Below, piece by piece: positions 1-10,796 of a stretch of DNA of 64,000 bases. Below the pieces are notes generated by a model. It was not told the DNA's origin, searched no databases, and saw only the letters and a list, made by a program, of their open reading frames with translations. Made by a program: the position numbers and the translations under genes. The DNA lies in the NCBI GenBank assembly GCA_031216915.1, contig CM062296.1, positions 664,393,838 to 664,457,837 on the forward strand, read 5' to 3'. This stretch comes from Pictodentalium vernedei. Taxonomy: Eukaryota > Mollusca > Scaphopoda > Dentaliida > Dentaliidae. Positions within the stretch are counted from its first letter, which is position 1. Every line of letters begins with the position of its first letter.

Positions 1-187
1 AGCAATGCTAACCCTGCTTGTGTAGATTTAGTATGTTGGGGAGCTGGCAGTCGCTCGCGGTTCCACGGTGGTTCTCCCCGGGTATTCCGGCTTCCTTCAT
101 CCGTAAAACTGTCGTGGTTATACTTAGCCATTGTGCAGAAATATGCAACCTTAAACACCAATAATTAAATAAATAAATAAATAATAA
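1..187 (+). repeat. SINE, 3' part (window-truncated)
   Basis: This is the 3' body of the SINE family seen intact at 33780-34147. It keeps the central block CGGTGGTTCTCC...GGCTTCC, the GTAAAACTGTC segment, the AGCCATTGTGCA segment and a tail of AAATA/TAAATAAA units. The 5' end lies outside the window. Confidence 0.8.
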
Positions 188-281
188 ATTACCCAACATG
201 GAGTGAAAAACAAAGGGGCACGTACAGGGTCTTGGTCAAGGAGCAGTGCTTGAAAATAAACTGCCCTTTGTTTGTTAAAAG

Positions 282-620
282 ATGTCTATCAAGTGTCATC
301 AAAAGCTCCGCAGTCATAACTCCCCATTTGATACACATAATCAGTTACGGCCCATCCCGCAACATACAGTTGCAAAAAACTTGGCGATATTAAGAAAATA
401 TTTTCCAAGGGAGCTCAGCACGTATTTTAAAACTGTATCCAAATATTCGCACGTCAGACTTTGTAACCAAAGAGTTTTACCTAATTTTCACATGCATCTG
501 TACCAAAATATAAACACATCTATGTGACGTAAGACACTGCAAACAAGCACAAAATATGGGAAAAGTGTATATGCGAACAGACAAAGCAAGTTTTACAGAA
601 TTATATGTCCCTGTGATTTC
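282..620. repeat. Dispersed repeat, partner of 6097-6245
   Basis: About 150 bases (446-600) recur almost unchanged and in the same orientation at 6097-6245. Both copies share ACTTTGTAACCAAAGAG, ATCTATGTGACG and GGGAAAAGTGTATATGCGAA. The short open frames here look incidental. The class of element is not recognised. Confidence 0.6.
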
Positions 621-1360
621 CTACTGGACTGTTCATCTGTGTCAATTGGACATGGAGTATAACCATTCCATTTTCACTATTGGGATCCTAACAGGGTTAA
701 CATTTTACCAAAGTTCAGGAGAGAAACGCCCCGATCAGCGCAACGCACAGCACCCGTGCACACTCAGTTAAGGATATCCTCAGTTCGTCTTCGTTAAAGA
801 CGTTCTCAGTAAGATTTGTAGTCCAAGATACTATTTGGCAGATTTTGTGGTGTTTTCATGACTGGTTGACTAATACAAGAGATTCAAAGATTTCTGATAC
901 AAATAGTCCCAAGGTTATTACCTTTGACTTATCGAGACGATTCATTTTTCGTTCAGGTGAAGTTGTCCGTGCAATATATCGTGGATTTTAGTTCGAACAC
1001 AGCAATTTCTCCTACTTTGGGATACGAATCAGAACAAACTTGTCAAAAAATTGAACGTTTGCCAAATGGTGAAGCCAGGTGCCAAATATTGATCAGGACT
1101 GGGATAGAATGGGTGTTCCTCCCAGCATACTCTCTTAAATATCCTCATTACACACTCATGTGCAACGAAACAGTATATAGGCGGTCAACGGTCTTGTCGG
1201 TGGCCCTCTTTGTAATCTGGACACTCGTTGATTGTAACTCCTTCATAAAGACACTAGCCCTCCAGTGTTGGCACCCAAGCCAGCAAGACAATTCTGTAAG
1301 GTATTAGACGCTGTTGTTGCTTGGAACCAGCCTAACCGTTAAACAGTCCATCACCTTTAC
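620..1360. other. No recognisable gene
   Basis: A 127-codon open frame covers 924-1307, but I see no domain, signal peptide, splice site or family likeness in it. The rest is AT-rich sequence with no obvious repeat structure. Confidence 0.4.
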
Positions 1361-1457
1361 TTAGATTAAATCGCCTGGACATTTCTGTTGGTCAGAAAAA
1401 TGAATCTATGGTTCGCTTGTCCAACCAACTGAAATATTCCAGACGATAGAATCTAAA
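1361..1457. repeat. Palindromic MITE core (family 3)
   Basis: Imperfect inverted repeat. TTAGATT...TTTCTGTTGGTCAG on the left pairs with CCAACTGAAATATTCC...GAATCTAAA on the right. A better-preserved copy with the same arms lies at 4661-4759. Confidence 0.6.
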
Positions 1458-1617
1458 ATTCTTTCTTTGAATCAATACTTTTCTCAATTAATACTTGATT
1501 TGACCGAATCTTGAATGACTTTGTCAATAGGATAATGAATAGAGACTCACCTCAGCTACAGTTTTATGAATACGCCACATAATTCCACCAATTCTATTTC
1601 TTTAAATCAATACACCC

Positions 1618-1912
1618 GCTTTGTGTCCTTGGGAAAGGCACTTTATCCCGGTTGCCTACATGGTGGCCCTATGACGCCGTGTGCTAAGGCGTACTGTACG
1701 TCGATGGTGCACATGTCTTCAACCGCTGTAACCCTGCTTGAGCGAAGCTTGAACAGAGTTAGAATGTTGAGGAGCTGACAGTTGCTCGTCGATGCTCGGT
1801 GGTTCTCTCCGGCTTCCTCCACCCGGAAAACTGTCACGGTCACGATTAGCCATTGTGCATAAGTATGTGACCTTAAACACCAATAAATAAATAAATAAAT
1901 AAATATATAAAA
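1618..1912 (+). repeat. SINE, 5'-truncated
   Basis: Same body as 33780-34147, starting at TGTCCTTGGG-AAGGCACTTTATCC. It runs through the GTACGTCGATGGTGCA and CTCGGTGGTTCTCTCC blocks to a (TAAA)n tail. The tRNA-like head is missing. Confidence 0.85.
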
Positions 1913-1965
1913 TTTAAATTAACACGTGAAACGTTTCTCAATCGAGACTTGATTTGACGGAATCT

Positions 1966-2199
1966 TTAACCCTTTGAACACGAGAGGCCGCTTCACCGTC
2001 CCACGTACGTAAAACTTTCATTAAGTAGGATGCCTGCTAAGTTAAGGGTGGGGGTAGGCCAATAAATAGTTTTAACGTGCAGCCCCAAGGCTGCACGTTG
2101 AAAATATTGATTGGTCTACCCCCAAATAATGAATATGGACTCTTCTAATTGCTGCACTTGAACTGACATGGAAGATACCACCAGTGTTCAAAGCGTTAA
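1966..2199. mobile_element. piggyBac-like MITE, family 2
   Basis: The element spans 1970-2195 and is flanked by TTAA on both sides (1966-1969, 2196-2199). Its ends CCCTTTGAACAC and GTGTTCAAAGCG are inverted. The centre is a hairpin around CGTGCAGCC/GGCTGCACG with AATATTGATTGG-type arms. TTAA duplication plus a CCCTTTG end is typical of piggyBac-derived non-autonomous elements. Relatives are at 10311-10495 and 31843-32079. Confidence 0.8.
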
Positions 2200-2299
2200 T
2201 AACTTTGTCAATAGTATTACTGACAGCGACTCACCACAGCTGCAATTTTATGATTACGCCTGATTACGTCATATAATATCACCAATTGTGTTAATATCT

Positions 2300-2600
2300 T
2301 TATTTTTCCAAGGCGAACTAAATACTTTTTGATGCGAATGAAGACCAGAATGGATAACATTTTGCCTCTTCATACCACATGAACGTTGAAACGCCTGAAC
2401 ACAACCATCCCACTTGACTGGAGTATTCATGTCCAAGGTGGTTGCGCGCAGACGACCATCAGCTTCAGACCGTCCTCTTCAGATAACCTTTCGCGGTCCA
2501 CTTCACATCTCCAGATAAGACGCTTTGAGACCTTGACGAATTATGATTTTTACTCAAAAACGAAAAAAGGAGTAAAAACGTATTGGAAAGAATGTTATCT
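2300..2600 (+). repeat. Dispersed repeat, inverted partner of 6500-6750
   Basis: About 250 bases match the reverse complement of 6505-6750. Shared pieces include CATCCCACTTGACTGGAG, CATGTCCAAGGTGGTTGCGC and CAGACGACCATCAGCTTCAG. Both copies stay open over about 70 codons encoding LNTTIPLDWSIHVQGG. I read this as repeat sequence and not as a gene, because no family is recognisable and no longer frame exists. Confidence 0.6.
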
Positions 2601-3070
2601 ATAACAGGGGCGCGGAAGAATCTATGTATATCTTTGTGATTAAAGGGACGTCACATCAATCAACGGTAGTCTATGCGCAAACTTCATGAAAAGAGAATAA
2701 ACATATAGCCTTTCACAGCGTCGAATTACTGACAGAGTTAGACTGTTGGCCTGAGAACTTGCTTTCAGTGTTGGCCACTTTTACGTCCTTATTCTCAAGA
2801 TCCAGGACCACCTGTCTTCTTTCGTTAGGAATCCGACGCTGTCGTGCGCTGTTTGTTTACCCACAATTCGTGGAGTCTGCGCGCAGACTATCGATGGTTT
2901 AATGTGACGTCTTGGTCTGCACGGTACATCGATAAAGCGACACATACCGGTATCCAAACCAGTATCGATTGAACACCGGTGTAATTACAAAAATATCGGT
3001 TGATCGCCATGATTTATTTACTCACAATTTTGGATGTTTTGAGTTTTATCTGTGTGTAATCCCGAAAGAA
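2600..3070. other. No gene; part of a dispersed repeat
   Basis: The stretch 2652-2780 resembles 43137-43245; both carry GGTAGTCTA, CAGAGTTAGACTG and the GAATTAC/GAATTCC segment. The remainder holds nothing I recognise. Confidence 0.4.
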
Positions 3071-3076
3071 AAATAT

Positions 3077-3305
3077 TACCCAACGAACCGGATGCACCCG
3101 TAATATACAAATTCAGCAGTTGAAAAAATATTTAAAAAAAAAATTCAACAAAACCATATCATGTGACCTCTCATTGGCACGAGCTCGTCAAGATCGTTCC
3201 AATGAGGGGTCACATGATGATGTTTTGTTGAAATATTTGGAAAAATTCGATAGACTAATATTTAAAATAATAAATTTTGATATCGTCTAGATTGGGTAAA
3301 GGGTT
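3077..3305. mobile_element. TTAA-type MITE, family 1b
   Basis: Left end ATTACCCAACG and right end TTGGGTAAAGGGTTA are inverted. The central palindrome is ATCATGTGACCTCTCATTGG / CCAATGAGGGGTCACATGAT around a GAGCTCG core. A subfamily mate is at 44950-45165. Confidence 0.65.
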
Positions 3306-3510
3306 ATTCGAACTGCATCATCAAGGCATGCTAATTCGTTCCACTGTGATGGCTCGATTGTAGTACATATGTTCAGATATCTGAACAGTCTTTCGATACC
3401 GGTACACCGCGGTATTATTTTGAATACCGATGCCGATATTCAGCTTAGAATCTCGTGCAGCACCAGTGACGTCCCTTTATCCACAAATATTTCCAGATAT
3501 TCTTTCAGTT

Positions 3511-3880
3511 AATTTTATTTATTTATTTATTAGGGTTTAACGACGCTTTAACAGCCAAGGTCATATCGTGTCGGTGACAGTTTTGCGGGTGGGGGAAGCC
3601 GGAGTACCCGGAGAGAACCACCGAGCATCGACGAGCAACTGCCAGCTCCCCAACATCGTAACTCCGCACAGCAGCACAGGCAGGGTTAGATTGGCTGAAG
3701 ATATGCGCACCATCAACGTGCATTACGCCTTAATACACGGCGCCATCGTGCCCTCATGTGGACAATTGTCAATTGGGGTGAAGTGCCTTGTCCAATGACA
3801 CAACGCGGGAGTCCAAATCGATCGCTCAGGCGGTCACCCATCCAAGGACTAACCGGGCTCGACGTTGCTAACTTCGATTT
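3511..3880 (-). repeat. SINE with 5S rRNA-derived head
   Basis: The (ATTT)n tail is at the low-coordinate end, so the element lies on the minus strand. The body (GTGACAGTTTTGCGGGTG, AGAGAACCACCGAGCATCG) is that of the tRNA-headed copies. Read on the minus strand, the 5' part at 3825-3878 contains GTTAGCAACGTCGAGCCCGG and CTTGGATGGGTGACCGCCTG. These match the internal control region of eukaryotic 5S rRNA genes. This is therefore a 5S-derived (SINE3-type) head on the shared body. Confidence 0.8.
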
Positions 3881-3902
3881 CACTTTCAGTTAATAAATCT
3901 GT

Positions 3903-4153
3903 TTGTTTGTTTGTTGGGGTTTAACGACACTTTCGGCAGCCAGGGTTCCCTCAAGTCGGACAGTTTCCCGGGTGGAGGAAGTCTGAGAACCCGGAGAGAA
4001 CCACCGAGCAATGGCGAGCAACTGTCAGACTCCCCAACTCAACACAAGCATGGTTAGCATTGGATGAAGACAAGTGCACCATCGATGTGCAGTACGCCTT
4101 ACTACACAACGCCGGCGTGCACACACGCGGGCAATTGAGATTAAGTGTCTTGC
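3903..4153 (-). repeat. SINE, partial
   Basis: Minus-strand copy starting with (TTTG)n and GGGGTTTAACGACACTTTCG. The conserved block GAGAGAACCACCGAGCAA and the ATCGATGTGCAGTACGCCTT block follow. It ends near GTGTCTTGCAGTT, without a Pol III head. Confidence 0.75.
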
Positions 4154-4341
4154 AGTTAATAAATAATCCAATAGTTAATAGATAATATGCAATAGATAGT
4201 TCAATCAATCAATATTCATTTCGCCTTGAAAGCATCAAAATATTAACATAATTGGTAGAACTACGCGGATTATAATTATAAAACTACAGGCGTGTTGAGT
4301 CTTCATTCGTAAGTATTTTGTTTACAAACATGTCTAACAAT

Positions 4342-4562
4342 CAGGCCTGGAAATAAGCAGTCTGACAATTGCATAATGAGTCCCCAGAGGGTCAGTTTGA
4401 TGATGCTATAGCATACAGTGGGCCAATTTATCCTCTGGGTACCTCCTTCTGTTTTGTTTTGAGACCCTGATTCAGATTGAGGTTCACAGAGGGTAAATTT
4501 ACTAAAATTCACGCTCCGGGGACCTCATTTTGCAGATGACAGTCTGCTTATTTTCTGGCTTG
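4342..4562. mobile_element. hAT-like MITE
   Basis: Termini CAGGCCTGGAAATAAGCAGT and CTGCTTATTTTCTGGCTTG are inverted repeats of hAT type. The flanking octamers CTAACAAT (4334-4341) and CTGGCAAT (4563-4570) match at 6 of 8 positions, as expected for an aged 8-bp duplication. The element has 221 bp and no coding capacity. Confidence 0.75.
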
Positions 4563-4660
4563 CTGGCAATATTGCAATGTCATTAAATATTCGGTCAAAT
4601 CAATTCTCGATTGAAAATATTTCATGCGTTGATTCAAAGGAAATGGATGTTTATGGTACT

Positions 4661-4759
4661 TTAGATTCAATCATCTGGAATATTTCAGTTGGTCAGAAAA
4701 GCGAATCGTGGGTTCGCTTTTTCCGCCAAACTGAAATATTTCAGACGATTGAATCTAAA
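4661..4759. repeat. Palindromic MITE core (family 3)
   Basis: Arms TTAGATTCAATCATCTGGAA and TTTCAGACGATTGAATCTAA are inverted, with an inner pair GCGAATCGTGGGTTCGC. The copy at 1361-1457 has the same layout. Confidence 0.7.
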
Positions 4760-4829
4760 ACATATGCGATGGGCTATTTAAGGGCTAGACTGATTCCAGG
4801 CCACAACAGACTCGAATTCCTTACATAAT

Positions 4830-6090
4830 TGGACTGGTGATTTGAGAGGGTGCCTTATCATTTCAAATGTTCCGATAGCGGAGTGGTGGCGTACTCGTCA
4901 ACTCTTAAATTTCCGCTGTGTGGAGACTGATTGACGGCGGAGACATGTACGATGACCACGCACCATGTGTTTGCACATTTTGTATTAGTGTTGTAGACGT
5001 GCCACATTGTTACAATCGCATGAGCTTCTCAGTGGAGGCGGATGAAAATGAATACCCTCCAGAACTTAAATATTAGTGGTTGAGGTGTGACCGTAACTCC
5101 AAAGAGGCCCTGATCCTAACAACGCAGTTGTTTGCGACCATTCCCGTTCTTGGGCATTGGTTTTGGTAATGAAATAGCACTGGTTTACTGACAAAACTAA
5201 AGGATTTTATCTCAATCCATGTGCGAAAAATGCTCCGCGGAGGGGCGAGGTGTGCAAAAAATGGACAGGTTACGATGAGGGGTGGGGAAGGAGTCAGCAA
5301 GAGGCCTTTTAGGATCATAGCTCGCATTCATATATCCACGGTATCTGAATGCAACGTCGAATGAACAATCACAGGAGGCAAGGTTTATACAAAGATCTGT
5401 CTGAAGATATATGAGGACGGCAAGGCTCAGTGGGCTGGGGTAGTAAAGATCGCCCCGAATGTTTCCTAGTTTGAATGTGAATGGTAATGGTGGGAATCGG
5501 ATCGAGAGATCGAGAGATAAGAGGAGGAGTGGGGGATTGCCAGTTCTTACCCACTATTCTGCCTTTTCGAAGAAACTGGGCTATCGATGGGAGAAACTGG
5601 GGAGGGATGCAGGGTGGGATGGTGTCCGTCTTCTCTTCTATGTCCTAATGCCCTTCCAGTCTCTTTTCGAACCATGCTGACAAGCGCTTGACATTCCAGA
5701 GCTCCGCGAGTGGTTCTTTCTCTTCCGACTACTGCTGGCGGTCAGTGGCGGAGGGACGCCAGTTGGGTGGCCAGACTGCTTCTCTAGTGTGGACAATCGT
5801 GCGAGTCGGATATTGCACTTCTGATTTGTGTATTAAGGGTGTTTATCCCATGACATTTTTTGCAATACGATTTTACCACCTGGAAACATTGTCAAAAAAT
5901 ATATATTTTAAAAATTTTCAAAAGGCAATTCAACCGTTGCAATGCACTGACGTGGTGTAAGATCAACCGTTATCATCTCGACCGCTCAGCGCAATTTGTT
6001 GAGTCAACAAATATTTGATAACCCCTTTTCGTAGCTTCTGCACAGAACAGATCAAAATATGTTATGACTTTTTTAGCTGCTTTTCAAAAT
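4830..6090. other. No recognisable gene
   Basis: Only short unrelated open frames occur, none over 90 codons, with no domains or splice-flanked exons that I can identify. The strand purine bias at 5380-5600 is ordinary low-complexity sequence. Confidence 0.4.
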
Positions 6091-6096
6091 TTTAAA

Positions 6097-6245
6097 TATT
6101 CGCACTTCAGACTTTGTAACCAAAGAGTTTTACCTAACTTTCACATGCATCTGTATCAAAATATAAACACATCTATGTGACGGAAGACGCTGCAAACAAG
6201 CACAAAATATGGGAAAAGTGTATATGCGAAGAGACAAAGCAAGTT
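6097..6245. repeat. Dispersed repeat, partner of 446-600
   Basis: Near-identical to 446-600 in the same orientation, with only a few substitutions across about 150 bases. A family-1 MITE follows directly. Confidence 0.65.
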
Positions 6246-6477
6246 TTGGAAAACTAAACATTTTCATTTTCCCCCTCAAAAACACAGCTGATGACCCCTT
6301 CGTGGAACGAGTTTGTCGAACTCGTCCCAATGAGTAGTCTTAAGACATGTTTTTGAGGCAAAAACTGAAAGTGAAAAGTGTAATAAAATTACCCAAACTA
6401 AAAAAATTGAATGTCATTTTTTGTGAATAAGACTTACCGGCGGCCGGTTGTCACCGTTACCTTAAGTAAAGGATTAA
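6240..6477. mobile_element. TTAA-type MITE, family 1 (degraded)
   Basis: It has the family centre with CTCAAAAACACAGCTGATGA, GGAACGAGTTTGTCGAACTC and a TGTTTTTGAGGC mirror arm. The right end is GCCGGTTGTCACCGTTACC...AAAGGATTAA, close to the GGCCGTTACGTTGGG end of the copy at 9619-9861. The left end is worn. Confidence 0.55.
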
Positions 6478-6499
6478 GCGCATGCGAGTGCCCCAAAAT

Positions 6500-6750
6500 T
6501 CTTTCCAATACGTTTTTATACTTTTTTTCGTTTTTGATAAAAATGAAAATTCGTCAAGGTCTCAACGCGTCTTATCTGAAGCTGTGAAGTGGACCCTGAA
6601 AGGTTATCTGAAAAGGACTGTCTGAAGCTGATGGTCGTCTGCGCGCAACCACCTTGGACATGAATACTCCAGTCCAGTGGGATGGTTGTGTTCAGGAGTT
6701 TCAACGTACATGTGGTATGAAGAGGCAAAATGTTATCCATTCTGGTCTTC
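6500..6750 (-). repeat. Dispersed repeat, inverted partner of 2300-2600
   Basis: Reverse complement of the repeat at 2340-2590. The two copies are head-to-head and about 4 kb apart. They diverge modestly but preserve the same 70-codon reading on the minus strand here. Confidence 0.6.
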
Positions 6751-7960
6751 AGAGTAGCTATATTATATTACTCTCACGTCGGTGCACCAAGTGAGAACCG
6801 AGACTTTACGACCATTTTCTGCACAATGGCTAATCGTAACCGGAACATTGAGATAAAGTCAAGTTTAGCCAATCGTTGGTCAATGATGACTAGGTCCTAT
6901 GTTTACCAGTAAAACAGAGCTTGTTTACCACCGTAAACAAGTACTGCTTCACTTACCGGGGTTCCCACGGAGGGGGGGGGGGGGGGGGGGCAAGGTTTAA
7001 GAATTCCACTTACGCACTCCGAAGCTTCGAAATTCGATCCTATTCGAAATCATCCCAATGATCACAATCGATTCGACTCGCGCTGCTTCGGGAATTTTCC
7101 AATCGTCGAGATATTCTCAAAACCCTACCAAAATGTCTCCAATTGAACTCTTCGTCTATCATCAGGTCTCCTGAACAGTAGACCTGGCGATAGAAGAAGA
7201 GTTCAAGGAGGTTCCGCTTCCGAAACAGCTTTGATTCCGTTTTGGAATATTCCACATTTTTTTTTATTGATTTCCCAAACACAGGTGTCGACGTTTCATA
7301 CAATACTTGAGTGAAGATTGACAATATTTTCAGGTCCGGTTGTAATAAGGTGCAATATCTACAACTTCAAAACGACGAGATTCGATTTTGTATGCCTGAT
7401 TCGATTCAGAATTCGATTAGCACGGTAAGTTGAGATTCGCGGGCCCTAAATTCAACCACGTGAATACTTTGTGTAACTTATTCACACCTTTTTCACTTCT
7501 TAGAACGGAAAAAGGTGTCCAAAAATTACATAATCAAACTTGCTTACTTTGGTTCTGTGAGATGGCTTTCACAGTCTGCTTCTATCTACCCATTGGTAAC
7601 CAGGACCTTGCGGTCGTTTCCCATTACCTCTCTCTTCCCTTCAGATGGGAGGGGGAGTGAAAATGAGAGGTGACGGCAACGACTGGAAGCTCCTATTTAG
7701 GGCTGTGGTGCTGCCATCATGTTCCTCTTCCAGAAGAGTAGTATAGAAATTGCGGTAGCGTATACGTAGAGGGGCCTCTACAAGAACATTGTTGGAAATT
7801 TTGGGGTCTATAAGGTTTTCTTAGCTACCCGATGAACCACAGAAGATGAATATTGAATATTCATCAGCTGTAAATTAGAGTCAACGATATCAAAAATGTT
7901 AAGAGTTAGTCAGTTTGTCAAAACTTTTCGCCAAACATTACTTGCAAAATAAAATTCTTC
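6751..7960. other. No gene; G-tract and ATTCGAT-rich stretch
   Basis: A run of 20 or more G bases lies around 6972-6990. The 7025-7420 interval is rich in TTCGATT/GATTCGA words, like those at 33565-33625 and 34390-34450, which may be worn element ends. I see no coding signal. Confidence 0.4.
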
Positions 7961-7964
7961 AATA

Positions 7965-8070
7965 ACTGGAAATTAATTTTTCCTTCCTCAAAACATAGCT
8001 TATGGCCTATTGGAACGAGCCCGTTCCGATGATGAGGCCATGACCCATGTTTTCTTTAATTTCTGTTGAA
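7965..8070. repeat. TTAA-type MITE core, family 1 (fragment)
   Basis: Contains CTCAAAACATAGCTTATGGC, ATTGGAACGAGCCCGTTCC and the mirror GCCATGACCCATGTTT. No convincing ends. Confidence 0.5.
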
Positions 8071-8389
8071 AATATTGACGCGGAGCCCCCACCCCACTGA
8101 AAATCAAGTAAATATTTGTGTGGATTGACATTCTGATAGTGGAAAAGCAACATATCTCTCCGTACAATCATTGCACCAAAATATTAGATGACGACAAATG
8201 AATGTGCTTTGAAACATTCTGGTTTGTGAAGACCATGAATGACACGATAATATTAAAATGACAAAGATTACTGAAGGGAGGGAACTCTACCTTTAACAAT
8301 TCGTAAGGCAAATTCTTTCCAAATGGACATTCAAGGATCAAAGTTAACAGAGTTCGTACTCAATAAAAGGGGTGATATAAAGGCCACAA

Positions 8390-8885
8390 ATAAAAACAGT
8401 AGAGGTTTTAAAAGGACTATAACGATTTACTATCGGAACCATTTTGTCTAACTCAAAATCTGACTCTTTCCTGCCGTCATCGGCGAGGCTGTGGAATGGA
8501 ACTGAACACCTCCTACTCTCGTGAAAGTGATAACGCTTATATCTTAAAGGGCTTTTTGAGATAGGATGATCCAACTGTTCCAGAGCACTACGTGTATGGT
8601 AGACGGGGGAGCCAGATCGTTTGCCCTGCAGCGATCCCAATGCACTCAAGTTCAAAGGATTTGTGTCAGATAATCGTTGTCCATCATGTGGGTGTGGGTG
8701 TGAAGATGAGGAACACTCTATGTTTACATGCATGCTGTTTTGTTCTCAGAGACAAGTCCAGATACGTAAAATCGATCCATAGCACTTTACACGGAATAAT
8801 TTGTTGATAGGTAACCCCTTATTACCCACTACAGAGAACAAGAGGATAGTTTAGCAGTTCAGGAGTACATCAATGAAATACCTGT
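8390..8885 (+). pseudogene. LINE ORF2 C-terminal remnant
   Basis: Translations in shifting frames give pieces typical of the end of CR1/Jockey-type ORF2. These are LPSSARLWNG near 8472, then LKFKGFVSDNRCPSCG and a Cys/His cluster (CPSC, EEHSMFTC) near 8650-8750, then VQEYINE near 8855. The Cys/His cluster matches in kind the C-terminal finger of the longer LINE at 22918-23000. No frame stays open, so this is a truncated and decayed 3' fragment. The opposite-strand 129-codon frame over it is a shadow. Confidence 0.5.
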
Positions 8886-8889
8886 TTCA

Positions 8890-9535
8890 ACTCTCACGCT
8901 GTAGGTTACGATGGGGTTCAAATTAGTATCGCCGTGGGGGTACTTGACTAATATATCAATATTAACATGCTGGTCTTTGTTTGGTGTGGCAGTGTAGATT
9001 GTTATGCTCAGAAAGAGGATTACGGTCGATGGCGTTAATTTGTTTATTCTAACGGTGATAGTCTATAGTGGCACACTGGACAAGGAAGTCTTTTATAACA
9101 CTGAATGTCCTTTCAGAGGAAAGATTCGCACAAAAGTAATGTACAAATCAACACCAAAACTTGAATTGAATAACATTTAAAGTGACGTCAACTTGAAAGA
9201 TTGAAATAACACAGCGCAGGCTCCGAAGGTTGCCGAACGCAGGAATTAACATCTGCCACTGTGGCAAGTGTTGATTTTTCTGCGTTCGATTGTCTTTTGT
9301 GCTCGTGGGTGATAAAGCAATAAATTAACGCCCATTGCAAGGCACTGGCACCCGTTGTCAAGGATGGGTGGCGCGAAAGAGTGTAATTACGTAAATTGTC
9401 CAAACGGTAACAAGTCAGATATCCAGACTGTTACATGAAATATAATAATAGATAATTCCTACATCAAAACAACCCAGTCTTATACTTGGATCTTATGATC
9501 CTTTATTCTAATTTCTATGAACAAATTTATAAACG
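8890..9535. other. No recognisable gene
   Basis: AT-rich sequence without repeat likeness elsewhere in the window and without supportable coding frames. Confidence 0.35.
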
Positions 9536-9540
9536 TGTCT

Positions 9541-10072
9541 GGAGCACGGTGGCTCAGTGGTTACGCACTAAACTTCAAATCGCCAGGGGTAACTGCGATG
9601 TGTCCTTGGGCAAGGCACTTAACCCTTTACCTATCATGAAAAGCAGACGACACTTGTAAAAGAAATTCTAGAATAACTATTTTTTTTCATTTTTGGTCTC
9701 AAAAACATAGGTTATGACACCTCACTGGAACGAGCTCGTTCCAATGAGGTGTCATAACCGATGTTTTTTGAGACAAAAAATGAAAAAATAATGAAAATTA
9801 ATTGGCGATTTTTGAGAATAGCGCTGGCAAGTTTTGGCCGTTACGTTGGGCAAAGGGTTAATCCCGATTTCCCACGTGGGGGAACGGTGGCGCCGTGTAC
9901 CAGGGCGTACTGCACGTCGATGGTGCACTTGTTTTCAACCAATGCAAACCCTGCTTGTGTGGAGTTTTAGTACGTTGGGGAGTTTGGCAGTTGCTCGCCG
10001 TTGTTCGGTGGTAAAACTGTCCGACACAAGGTGACCCTGGATTTCGAAAGTGTCGTTAAATCCCAGTAAATG
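9541..10072 (+). repeat. SINE interrupted by a MITE
   Basis: The tRNA-like head shows ACGGTGGCTCAGTGGTTACG (A-box region). The body resumes at TCCCGATTTCCCACG and GCACGTCGATGGTGCAC and ends near AGTGTCGTTAAATCCCAGT. The family-1 MITE at 9619-9861 sits in the segment that reads GGCACTTTATCCC in intact copies. Confidence 0.75.
9619..9861. mobile_element. piggyBac-like MITE, family 1
   Basis: The element spans 9623-9857 with TTAA on both sides. Ends are CCCTTTACC and GGGCAAAGGG. The long central palindrome is built on AAACATAGGTTATGACACC and its mirror, around GGAACGAGCTCGTTCC. Insertion into the SINE at a TTAA gives an independent check of the boundaries. Confidence 0.85.
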
Positions 10073-10159
10073 AATACACGTGTCTGTATCATAAGTTGTA
10101 TACTTTCCTTTGTTCATTTGCACTTTCGCCTCATTGATGTACACTACCTGTATATGGCA

Positions 10160-10260
10160 GATGCGTTAATACTGGCATTGCCTGTTCGCCGAAGTGCGTT
10201 AATACAGGCACTGCCTGTTCGCCGAAGTGCGTTCATATAGGCATTGACTGTTCGCCGAAG
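10160..10260. repeat. Short tandem repeat, about 42-bp unit
   Basis: The phrase GCGTTAATACTGGCATTGCC-TGTTCGCCGAA repeats about two and a half times with small changes. Confidence 0.6.
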
Positions 10261-10310
10261 CCAATTTTATTTAAGTGAAATAAATCACTATTTATAAAAC
10301 GGGAGTATAT

Positions 10311-10495
10311 TTAACCCTTCGAATCCTTAAGACCGCCTGTCCGGACCAGGTTCACAAAGTAAATGGCTACTCAGTGACTGAGGAAGAAGACCAATTAATA
10401 TTTCTAACGGGCAGCCGTTAGGCTGCGCGTTGAAAAAATTAATTGGTTGACTCTTCCAACGGAAGCAATTAAACTGACAGTGCTTAAAAGGTTAA
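10311..10495. mobile_element. piggyBac-like MITE, family 2 (short copy)
   Basis: TTAA borders at 10311-10314 and 10492-10495. The centre is GGGCAGCCGTTAGGCTGCGC within ACCAATTAATATTT / AAATTAATTGGT arms. This is the same plan as 1966-2199. Confidence 0.7.
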
Positions 10496-10796
10496 TGATT
10501 CAAGGGTTTATTTACTGAGAATCCCCGGCCCCAACATCTTCACAACCTCTCGACTAGCCAACAAATATGGAAAACGGCCGTAATTCTCAATTGTTTTTCC
10601 TTTTTGAAAACATAAGCTATAACCTTTCAGAGATACCGGCTCACCTGAAGACAGACCGCCAACACCATTTAAAAAAAAAACGCCATATATACTTTATAAC
10701 CTCCAAAAATATTCCTTACAACCCGTATCAATCTTAATTAAATTGAAAGACAAACAAAATACTTTTCATGGAATACTATAATCTATTAAAAGGGTA

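Larger units (their letters stand above)
1480..2300. repeat. Duplicated block carrying SINE and MITE insertions
   Basis: The sequence around 1486-1600 (CTTGATTTGACCGAATC, GACTTTGTCAATAG, GACTCACC, AATTCCACCAATT) recurs at 1931-2290 (CTTGATTTGACGGAATC, AACTTTGTCAATAG, GACTCACC, ATCACCAATT). The two copies flank the SINE at 1618-1912. The second copy is split by the TTAA MITE at 1970-2195, so the first serves as a natural empty site. Confidence 0.6.

Noticed and set aside
924..1307. 127-codon open frame, plus strand
   Set aside because: No domain, signal or splice context. Composition like the surrounding non-coding DNA.
3825..3878. 5S rRNA gene
   Set aside because: Only the internal control half is present, joined to a SINE body. 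No full 120-base gene.
8344..8733. 129-codon minus-strand frame
   Set aside because: Shadow of the plus-strand LINE C-terminal remnant, which explains the sequence better.
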